Source: Neolecta irregularis DAH-3
Lineage: Eukaryota; Ascomycota; Neolectomycetes; Neolectales; Neolectaceae
Reading direction: 5' to 3'
Assembly (NCBI GenBank): GCA_001929475.1
Contig: LXFE01000833.1
Location: 1-12,481 of the forward strand
Length of the DNA: 12,481 nucleotides
Shown here: positions 1-7,836 of the stretch, piece after piece
How the letters are laid out: every line of letters begins with the position of its first letter
Position numbering within the stretch: position 1 is the first letter of the stretch
Notes under the pieces: generated by a model
What the model was told of the DNA's origin: nothing
Database searches by the model: none
Seen by the model: the letters and a program-made list of their open reading frames with translations, nothing else
Translations under genes and position numbers: made by a program

Positions 1-208
1 GAATAGCGTACAAGTTGTTTGAGGACTATATTCGCGTCCAGCACCTCTGCTGTAAACTAGGTGTGCATGATATTACTTGGGAATCCTACAGCGAATAAAG
101 AGCCAAGTTAAAATGTTGTGTTCGATGTCGAAGGGGAAACTGGGTTTAGGGTCCGAGCCGAGAGAGGCGGTGCAGGTAAGCCGGGTACCGTCGTAACAAA
201 GAGGTAGC

Positions 209-333
209 CCAGCGTTCCTAACCGACTGGACCAAATAGACCAAGTAGACCAGACCAGACTGGCATTAATTTCGGTCCAGACGGACCAGACCAAGGGTCTT
301 GGCCGGTCTGGTCCAGTCGGTTAAGAACGCTGG
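209..333. repeat. Left end of the element: 125-bp near-palindromic fold-back unit
   Basis: The left end is itself an inverted repeat. The 24-base terminal motif at 209-232 recurs in opposite orientation at 310-333 with one mismatch (TTAAG instead of TTAGG). The stretch between is made of GACC/GGTC words and an ATTAATTTCGG core. The right end of the element (1041-1155) matches the outer and central parts of this unit but lacks the inner terminal motif, running instead into unrelated sequence near 1041. The unit therefore resembles a small stand-alone fold-back repeat, and the right copy is truncated on its inner side. Confidence 0.7.
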
Positions 334-341
334 TCGTACTC

Positions 342-1018
342 GTGGGCAACTTTCTGTTTTTGGCCTCAACACACCACGGCCACCCACATAACAAGACCTG
401 CATCATTGCCCCGACTCAGATATCACTATCCCAAACCACTATCGCCTACAGCCATTATATTTTGTCTTCCTCCGGCCCCCCGCCCCTTACAGGCCCTGAG
501 CTCATCAACAAATTGGAAAGGGTGAGAGCCTCATCCTTCGATAGTCGTTACCCTGGAGTATCCCCGGTTATCGGGAGTATGCGGACACCTCAGGAGTCAC
601 TAGGTAGCTTTCAGGGGGTTGATGATTTACTGTTTCTCTTATATTGCTTATTCATCTCTCTGCCGACGTGGAGTAAAGCCTACTCCGAGGTATATAGCTA
701 CGTACTTTTCTGCTCTTCCAGACAGAGGAATATAACTCGCCCCCGTTTCTTTTCTACGCATCATCAAAGGCAGACAGAATTCAGGCATTTCAGACAGTAG
801 CAACCCTGCTTGTGTCAGGCCTAAAGGACCATCAAAACTAGGTTTTATTCACTAGTCTAAGCGATATGAACTTCTATATGGATATACCGCTACTACCCCC
901 ACTACGACTTTCGAGATTTTCTTCACTACTAAAGCCAACTTCAATTTGCCTCGCCTCTACAAGATTACCTTAACCAAGTACCTTTTCTCGTCTACTGTTT
1001 CTTCTTAACTATTAGCTA
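342..1018 (+). other. Interior of the element: coding-like fragments, no supported gene model
   Basis: The interior has plus-strand open segments that look weakly protein-like but give no single confident model. An open frame runs from an ATG at 342 to a stop ending at 800. Near 690-721 a 32-bp GT...AG segment would, if spliced, join KAYSE to TEEYNSPPFLFYASS and run in phase to a stop near 840. A further open segment at about 880-1018 reads ATTPTTTFEIFFTTKANF and ends in TAA. None matches a transposase or other family I recognise. It may be captured host sequence, a decayed element gene, or chance. Confidence 0.2.
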
Positions 1019-1040
1019 TGTATATGAATTATTCAGTCTA

Positions 1041-1155
1041 TCAGACCGTCCAGACCAACTTGACCTTTGGTCTGGTCCGTCTGGACCGAAATTAATGCCA
1101 GTTTGGTCTGGTCTACTTGGGCGGTCTGTTCGGTCCAGTCGGTTAGGAACGCTGG
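1041..1155. repeat. Right arm of the element, inverted copy of the left unit
   Basis: Read on the minus strand, this stretch repeats the left unit almost base for base across its outer 90 or so positions, including a perfect 36-base block at 1067-1102 and a perfect 24-base end at 1132-1155. It has a small insertion relative to the left arm between those blocks. Its inner end diverges from the left unit, so the two arms are not full-length copies of each other. Confidence 0.7.
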
Positions 1156-1156
1156 A

Positions 1157-1816
1157 TAGGAGCCATCAGGATAAAAGTTTAGTTTTGGGGGAGAGAAAGA
1201 CGGGTTTCAAGAGAGCATCTAAATGGAAAAGATAAAAAGAATATGTTTCTTTTTTAAGACTGGTATCGTCCCTTTTATACCACATGCTTTTCTAGGGTAC
1301 CAGGACTAACAGGTCCCACAGAGCAGGATTCTTGGCGAACACCTTCCAAGTTACTCCTATAATACTTGTATCTCAACAGATTTCAGGGTTTCCTCCATTT
1401 GTGATTTGCATTAGAATTCACTTCATCATTCAGACTTGTCATATGAGCTTTTCCAGAAAATGAAGGGCATTGTCTCGGTGAGAAATTGACTATTATTCTA
1501 GAGCATTGATATGTGAACCGTTACCAATTCTCGTAGTATCTTCTACCCGCCATATTGAGGCCAACCCTTGGTTTTACAAACATGGTTCAACATTGCCAAA
1601 GTCTTGTTATTTGTAGGCCAAATGCTGAATTCTGCTTTGATGATAAGGAAAAATGGTGCCGAACGGTTGGACTTGTGCAAATGTGTTGTTTCGGAAAGCT
1701 AATTTGTCGAAAAGCCAAATGAGGGAAGTTCTAATGTAATCAATGTCGACCTTTTAGAGATTCGATTCGGGCAAAAAGTAAATCTATCATTCGAATAACT
1801 AAGGATCAAGAAATAT
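1157..1816. other. Spacer downstream of eIF3i; nothing supported
   Basis: This 660-bp stretch lies between the repeat element and the eIF3i stop codon. It is AT-rich with scattered stops in all frames; the longest ATG-initiated reading I noticed (near 1621-1701) is about 25 codons and has no family resemblance. It presumably contains the eIF3i 3' untranslated region. Confidence 0.4.
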
Positions 1817-3053
1817 CTATATCTCTCGTCTTTCAACTTCATACGCGAAATCAAAGTAAGATTTGTCGAATTGGTGAACTCTCACGTAGCCTAAGCGCAA
1901 TCAACCCATTCTTCTCATAAAAAGGTGACATACCATCTTCGCCACCGGAAGCGTAACCAATACCGTCAGGATGGACAGCAATCGTGTTCAATGGGCCAAA
2001 ATGTCCTTTAATTCTTCCAATCTCGTCTGAAAATATCTTATGATAAAAGCGGGCTTCGAATTTGCCTTGGCGGGCAAGTGTTGTTGTAACATCCCGGGCC
2101 TCCTGACCTCCCCCAACCACAATCTATATCTTAAGAAAATGAAGAGTAAAGAAAGGTACAAAGTCTTTGATAGGTGTAATTGCGGCTGTGTTAAGAGGAG
2201 TATCTGATAAATAAGTTTTAAGAACCTCGAGGGTGTCAGAATCGTAAATCTAGTTTATTAATGCAATGGGAAATGAAAAGTATGTACCATGGCAGTCTTA
2301 TCTTTGGAGGCGGTGATAAAGTAGGTTCTATCAGGAGAAAATTGGAGATCGGTGATTTCTTTTTCATGGCCCTGTACGTTGGATATTCGTTTACCGGCCT
2401 TCCAGTCCCATTTAGAGACACTGCCATCTTCGTGACCGGTAATTATAAAATCATCATCGTAGGACCAACCGGCCACAGTAGCTTTGGAGTCAACCGTATT
2501 CATCTCTATCAGAGGTTCTGACGCTTCTGTGCTTGTTAGTATGAATAAAATCTTCGAGACCGAACGTATAGCTTTGAGATCATTGACAATAGGTAGAATA
2601 ATGACACTTCCCGGGTATCCCATTCTTTGTTCAGTAATTCCCAGAAGCATTGAATCATCTGGCCTAAATTCAACTCGTTTAATGGCAGTTGGAAACTCCC
2701 ATTTGTCGATTTGTCGTCCTGTCTGAACTTCCCATAATCGAAGCGAATTGTCCGCTGAACCTGTTGCTGCGATAGTGGACGTAGAATTCACATGGATACT
2801 CCATATGGCCCCATTATGTCCACTATATGTACCCAGCCTCTCGCCATCTACAATGTTTGTGCGCCCTAATTTTGAAGGTGCGTACTGTGGTAAAACCAGA
2901 CATTGGCTACTGTATCTTTGGAAACAGAAAACAGAAGATCGCCATCTTTGTTGAATATAATTTGCGTCAGCGAACGTTCATGGCCTTGAAGCAGGATTGG
3001 TTTCTGGCAGACTATCAACGCAGTTCTGATTGAACGAATATGTTTTTTACCAT
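1817..3053 (-). CDS. TIF34: Eukaryotic translation initiation factor 3 subunit I (eIF3i/TIF34), WD40 protein
   Basis: This is the WD40 beta-propeller subunit of eIF3, which helps recruit the 40S ribosome and scan for start codons in the cytoplasm. Minus-strand exons are 3053-3051, 3003-2886, 2847-2566, 2526-2288, 2249-2160, 2123-1934 and 1890-1817, with introns of 47, 38, 39, 38, 36 and 43 bp. The sum is 996 nt, 331 residues, normal for the family. Diagnostic segments in order are [15 protein letters not shown] at the N-terminus, [101 protein letters not shown] and [18 protein letters not shown] at the C-terminus. The first coding exon is only the ATG. Intron 3 is the least certain: its 5' site is GTTCGG and it is in-frame and stop-free, so a 344-residue form is possible. 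The gene diverges from the lipase gene. Confidence 0.95.
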
Positions 3054-3317
3054 TATATCACCCAGGTGAGAAGGTAACTTTTTGGTTTCAGATCACCAAC
3101 GAAGTGAACCATATTGCTGATAGATTATACATTAAATACCCATCCCTATACTGTTTTGGCACAAGGTTCCATAATATTTGCTACTCCAGTTGGTATATGT
3201 ATTTCCTGGGGTTTATCTGCTCAACCTTCAGTATCGAACGATACCCTGATAAATCCTGTTTCACGTGGATTTGTTCTAATCAGTGGCTACCTCTTTGTTA
3301 TCCACTCCCCTAAACCT
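3054..3317. promoter_or_regulatory. Divergent promoter region between eIF3i and the lipase
   Basis: These 264 bp separate the two start codons, so they must hold both core promoters and both 5' leaders. No clear TATA box or named operator stands out. On the plus strand a frame in phase with the lipase is open from an ATG at 3114, which leaves a longer lipase N-terminus formally possible. Confidence 0.5.
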
Positions 3318-5784
3318 ATGACCGAGGGGGATCCAACGGGTTTTCTAGTAGAGAGCCTGCCGGATTTCCATACAGACTTTGTAGACTCAGAGGGTGTTGT
3401 TGCTTCCATACAATGTAGTTAATGCATCATCAGGAATCGAGGCTTATCGGCGCGCAATTAGCGCACCCGAACACGAGGATGTCGAATTGATTAAGGCTCA
3501 TAACGACTGGAAACCTCTCAGAGAATCGATTACTCTCCGTCGCAAGAGATCCAGACGGTTCAAAGCAAAATCCAAAGCAAAAGATGAGATCAGAGAGGGC
3601 TGGACATATCATATTCTCCGATGGCCTGTACTAGTACGTTATTTTGAATAAGCGTGTTCTGATATCTGGTAGATTTTGGTATTCGGATGGATCTGGATTC
3701 TGGGGTAAAATCTCGCCACTAGACTCTATGCTTATCTGGGAGGCTGTTGTACTTTTTGGTTCGGTTCTACGTTAATATGGCTGAGTATTATTGGATATGG
3801 TGGGCGGATCTCTCTAAATGATAATCTTGATATCTAGGACGGGCATTCGGTATAGAATGAGAGAACGTCTTCGCGCAGCACGGACGTATCAAGAATGGAA
3901 AGATGCTGCTATGGAGCTTGATACTTATCTGGGCCACGATGAATGGAAAAAAACGCCTGGATTCGCATATTATGACCATTCTTTAATCAGAAAAGTGCTA
4001 AAGACATTGCAAAGTGCAAGGCAAAATCAAGATATTGATCTCCTGAAAAGTACCCTTCAAGCTTGCGTGAAAGCCAATTTTGGTGTGCTTGACTCTTCAA
4101 CTGTATTTTGATCCATAGGTGGTATTGAAAGTGCTCGTCTGTACAGTCAAACATATTATGGAACAAAGGATTTGGTAGCGAAATACATCGACGAAGGTAG
4201 TATCCTATTAGCAATCACATCACTTCTAACCTCTAGTTGAGCACTGCCTTCGGATTTTGATCGATACTCGCAATATTTCAAAAGAAGAGAAACGCGGAAT
4301 TTTTCGGGCTTTTGCTCATAATTATGGGCGAACCGCACTTTGTCTATCTGGTGGTGCAAGTTATTCATTCTATCATCTCGGACTAGTCAAGGCTCTTCTC
4401 GATGCAAAACTCCTCCCAAATGTATTCACCCCTAATTTCTTTACCTAAATATTCAGGTCATTACAGGGACTTCTGGCGGGAGCCTCATCGCCGCATTGAT
4501 TTGCATTTGGCCCGACAAAGAACAAGAATCTCTCTTGATCCCTGCGCTCGCACAAAAGTTAACCGCTTTCGAAGAATCTTTCAAAGTTTATATTCCTCGC
4601 TGGTACAAGACAGGTGCTCGTTTCGATCCAGTCAACTGGGCAAAGAAATGTTCTTGGTTTACACAAGGAAATACTACCTTCAAAGAGGCCTATGAACGAA
4701 CAGGACGAATATTGAATGTCAGCATCGTTCCCAATGAAACCCATTCTCCAAGCAAGCTGGTTAATTACATCACTGCCCCTGATTGTGTTATTTGGAGTAG
4801 TCTTATAGCAAGCGCTGCTGTACCCGGAATCATTCCTCCCGTGACCCTCATGATGAAACGGAAGGACGGGTCTTTGACACCGTATAACTTCGGCAATAAA
4901 TGGAAAGATGGGAGCTTGAGAACAGACATTCCAATCCAGAGTTTAAATATGGTAATCTCTCGTTTAGATTCAACGTTGACGACTCTAGCATTTCAATGTC
5001 AATTTTACAATTGTCAGTCAGGTCAATCCTCATGTTTCGTTGTTCTTCTTTTCTTCCAGAGGGTATGTTCATGGTAATCGGGTGTCACTTTAATCGCACA
5101 GCGCTGTCGGTAGACCAGTAAGCCATAGAAGAGGAAAAGGATGGCGAGGTGGTTTTCTTGGTATTTCAAATCGAGAACCCGGTGCTTATGTTCTTCAGGT
5201 TCCGCACTCGAGCAGTACATTAAACTTGATCTAAATAAATGGCTTCGTGTTTTACGAGATTTGGAGTTACTACCAAAGCCCGCTGGAAGTGATTATAGCA
5301 ACATCTGGCTCCAAAAGTTCGAGGGAAATGTCACGATCTGGCCAAGGACGAGACTCTCAGATCTCTGGTATCATCACTTTCTAAATGTCGGCTAATAACA
5401 AGGCATATCCTAGATGACCCCTCGCCCGAACGCCTCGCTCACATGCTTTGGGGAGGGCAGCGAGTCACCTTTCCGAAACTCCTCTTTATATCTCATCGTC
5501 TCCGTATTGAACGTCTCATTGAAAAAGGACGAGCATTATCTCGTCAAAAGCAACCTGGACACGAATTGCCTCAAGGGACGGTTCTTTCCGGAGATGAAGT
5601 TGAACAATCTCTTGCAAATCGAATACCTAAACGGCCCAAAAAATCAGTATTTAGTAGACCGAATCTACGAGAGAGTAAGAGTGGAGACAATATGGATTTG
5701 GCATGGAGTTCGGAGGAGCAGAGTAGTGAAAACGAGGCTGATGAATTCACCGATGCCACTGATGGATCTGATTATGGATCATGA
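3318..5784 (+). CDS. Patatin-like triacylglycerol lipase, DUF3336 family (Tgl3/4/5, SDP1 type)
   Basis: This is a lipid-droplet lipase that would hydrolyse triacylglycerol using a Ser-Asp dyad. Exons: 3318-3393, 3434-3633, 3673-3704, 3743-3799, 3838-4082, 4119-4196, 4237-4421, 4457-4951, 4989-5062, 5102-5160, 5199-5367, 5403-5784 (2052 nt, 683 aa; introns 35-40 bp). Residues about 88-121 form a hydrophobic membrane-associating segment (RWPVLILVFGWIWILGLLYF). A DUF3336 region follows at about 125-245 (RAARTYQEWKDAAMELD). The patatin fold has a glycine-rich loop near 267-278 (SGGASYSFYHLG), nucleophile Ser297 in GTSGG and catalytic Asp442 in KDGS. IVSQVNPHVS and RRGKGWRGGFLG are family blocks. 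The last 40 residues are acidic and serine-rich. The 3318 start is chosen because it lies just upstream of the first conserved exon; an in-phase ATG at 3114 would add 68 residues. Which of Tgl3, Tgl4 or Tgl5 it matches is not resolved. Confidence 0.93.
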
Positions 5785-5820
5785 TATGTATGCGTGCAGC
5801 CGGGCCCATTAGAAAATGGA

Positions 5821-6342
5821 TCAGGAGGAGGCAACATTTTGATTAGCATTCTTCTCTTTAAACTTGACAATTAAATTTTTCGCTTCTTCCCAGTATCGCT
5901 GCTGGATTTTGACATATGGGTCAATGGGTATTTTAGTTATTGGTCTGGGCTGGATTTTCGACTTCTGAAGGTTTATGATTTGTTGTGATAGGCCAACTGA
6001 GATATCCTGTGTCTTAGTTGGCTAAAAGAGAGAACAGACTTCGAGGAGATTCATATAACTTTCTGAATGTTGTTCAAATTTGGATTTTCTTAACTCGGTT
6101 GTTTCGTTTGCCAATTGTTTCGACTGTAGCATTTGAATTGCTAGACTTGCGTAATTCAGCAGTTCCGGTATTTTCTCAAGTTCATTAGCTCGTTCATTTT
6201 TGCATTTCGAAGGTACTTTTTCGATTTCCATTACTAATTTGATTTGCTCAATGTTATCAGGTTTCGGAAAATCTATTTCAATTTCATCATTCTCAGCTTC
6301 TTCAGACGTTGATATTTCGATTAATGGCTCGTCATGGTCCAT
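5821..6342 (-). CDS. Probable Mediator complex subunit 11 (Med11)
   Basis: Minus-strand exons 6342-6040 and 6006-5821 flank a 33-bp intron with a CCAACTAAG branch-like site and give 162 residues. After an acidic N-terminus of about 50 residues come two helical stretches, NELEKIPELLNYASLAIQML and YMNLLEDISVGLSQQIINLQ, followed by KSKIQPRPI and a charged C-terminal helix, YWEEAKNLIVKFKEK. This order, with a short coiled coil, a tyrosine-led amphipathic helix and a basic/proline step, resembles fungal Med11, a Mediator head subunit that pairs with Med22 in RNA polymerase II transcription. Med11 is poorly conserved, so this is an inference from pattern rather than from an invariant motif. The long acidic N-terminus is not typical. 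The frame is open for 17 further codons upstream of the ATG at 6342, so an extra 5' exon is possible. Confidence 0.5.
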
Positions 6343-6411
6343 ATCGCTTGCTTCAGGCTGTTGATCGGAGGTCGAGTTCCACTTTCAAAATTTCAACGTC
6401 ATGTCTGATCT
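6343..6411. promoter_or_regulatory. 69-bp divergent promoter between Med11 and ureidoglycolate lyase
   Basis: Only 69 bp separate the two proposed start codons, so both genes probably use a shared bidirectional promoter or one begins inside the other's leader. I see no GATA cluster of the kind that controls nitrogen-catabolite genes in many fungi; a single GATC is present near 6363 and another near 6405. Confidence 0.45.
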
Positions 6412-7043
6412 ATGCCCCTGTTTTCCACAGAGCGATTGTCGAATGAAGTATTCTCGACAACAGGCAATTTTGTCATAGAATATTCGGATGATGTTCCATC
6501 GTTATGGGTGAATCAAGGAAGTGCCAGAAAGATACCGAAAGTGGTCGAAATGGAAAATCGATATCATCTTAGTCCGAGCAAAAGATACGCTAGCTGTAAT
6601 TCGAATTTGTTCAGTTGTCGACCTAGAGAGTTCGAAAAGGTCTGTGGGCAAACGATATTTCGCTTAATGGTCATGGAGCGGCATCCGTTTTCTACGCAGA
6701 CATTCATACCCCTAGGAAGATCCAAAAATATTGATGCTATGATTGTTATTGTAGCCAATGATAAAGGTATCCCCCATTGAAGCTCAAAATTTGAATCATT
6801 TGATGGGAAACCAGATGTTGAGAGTATACGAGTATTCGTTGGTAAAGGAGATCAAGGGGTTATGTATGGAGTGAATCAATGGCATGCTCCAATGATAGCT
6901 TTGGACGAGGTATTGGTGCCTCCAGGTTCTGAACTGATGCAAAGACTACAACTTTCTCTGTTGTTAATTGGGAGAATGGAGTGGCGGCAGAAGATTGTGT
7001 TGAACACTGGTTCGACGAAGATTTACGAATTTGCATCAGTTAA
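6412..7043 (+). CDS. DAL3: Ureidoglycolate lyase (purine degradation)
   Basis: This enzyme cleaves ureidoglycolate to glyoxylate and urea, the last steps of allantoin use as a nitrogen source. Exons are 6412-6766, 6815-6909 and 6945-7043 (549 nt, 182 aa, a usual length). Family landmarks are NQGSARKI near the N-terminus, ERHPFSTQTFIPLGR at about 89-103, VFVGKGDQGVMYGVNQWHAP at about 125-144, and a C-terminal VVNWENGVAAEDCVEHWF. The start at 6412 follows an in-frame TGA two codons upstream. Intron 1 (6767-6814, 48 bp) is the weak point: the frame is the same on both sides and holds a TGA at 6778-6780. Splicing at the only in-phase AG removes that stop but also removes GKPD, which the family usually carries just before this point. 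The gene symbol is by analogy with yeast. Confidence 0.87.
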
Positions 7044-7836
7044 TTCCAGACTATTGATGCCGCAACAACTAGATTTATGAGATTTCTATTTTTTCGGCAC
7101 GAAGTCTATGTAGTCTTGCCAAGCCATTCAGGTTTAGTCTTCGCCCTGTGATATGCGAGGATGCATTACGGGGCACGAAGCCCTGTTTATCTTGTTCCAG
7201 GCTGTAGGTTTGAGATTGATAGATTGAAACAGTAGATGAGCTCGAATCGAAAGGTCAACAAATTGCCACTCGAAATCCAACAACTTATTTGGGATTTTAA
7301 ATAATATAATAAGAGTATGGTTGCAACAAAATGTGGTTAAAATGAGTGGCGCTATATGCATGAAAGGTACTCGAGGCCTAAAAAGGGTCAGGCTTATGAT
7401 GTTGCCCCAGATTTTCTCACCCGCGATACAAAGTAAATCGCTTCAACCATTTACAGGAGAGGCGCCAAGCAATAGTTAAGTAACTAGTTCATATAAATCT
7501 ACTATCGGCTCTGGTTGTAATAGCAAGCAAAGACTGCATAAGGAGGTCATTTTCGCTAGAACTTTTAACCAGAGCGGATCAGGGAAGGACTACGGACAAA
7601 CGACATTCACCAATGCGGATCAGACAGGACAACGCTCATCGTTCCTCCCTGGGCCCATTATTTAATAGTTTTGTCGATATATCGGACTCTCCGTCAAGAT
7701 AGATGTATAGAATAGTGGTCCAAGTAGAGTTGTCGTCATCCACTCTGAAACGTTCTCAGGATCAACACATCTAATTTTCCCCCGAAATCAGTGGTACCTG
7801 CTAAACGTCGAGCCTGACGGATAAGAGGCAGGCATA
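7044..7836. other. Spacer between ureidoglycolate lyase and CSN1; no supported gene
   Basis: This 793-bp stretch is one of the two longest gene-free intervals apart from the element. A 61-codon frame without ATG is open at 7480-7665 on the plus strand and ends in TAA, and a minus-strand frame covers 7134-7361; neither has a family resemblance I recognise. I see no tRNA-like fold. It should contain the lyase 3' end and the CSN1 promoter. Confidence 0.35.

Larger units (their letters stand above)
208..1156. mobile_element. Inverted-repeat-bounded element, probable non-autonomous DNA transposon
   Basis: The element is bounded by long inverted repeats. The outermost 24 bases (209-232) are the exact reverse complement of 1132-1155, and an inner 36-base block (258-293) is the exact reverse complement of 1067-1102. 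The bases between these blocks differ by a few substitutions and a short gap, so each arm is about 90 bp. The repeats are rich in GGTCTGGTC/GACCAGACC-type words, so the arms also fold on themselves. One unpaired base beyond each arm, the trinucleotide TAG occurs at 205-207 and again at 1157-1159, which fits a 3-bp target-site duplication but could be chance. I see no transposase motif inside. The superfamily cannot be assigned from what is visible. Confidence 0.7.

Noticed and set aside
108-406. Two minus-strand open frames of about 60 codons over the left repeat
   Set aside because: They translate the GACC/GGTC repeat words (runs of Trp, Ser, Val) and arise from the inverted-repeat composition, not from a protein.
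2261-3033. Plus-strand open frames opposite eIF3i
   Set aside because: They lie antisense to a well-supported WD40 gene and show no family resemblance.
6022-6039. An 18-bp GT...TTTTAG intron ending before 6022 in the Med11 candidate
   Set aside because: Too short to splice and leaves the wrong phase; the 33-bp intron to the next CAG gives a good continuous helix.
7095-7215. Possible tandem repeat starting GGCACGAAG at 7096 and 7172
   Set aside because: Only the first nine bases match well; beyond that identity falls to about half, so it is not a convincing repeat.
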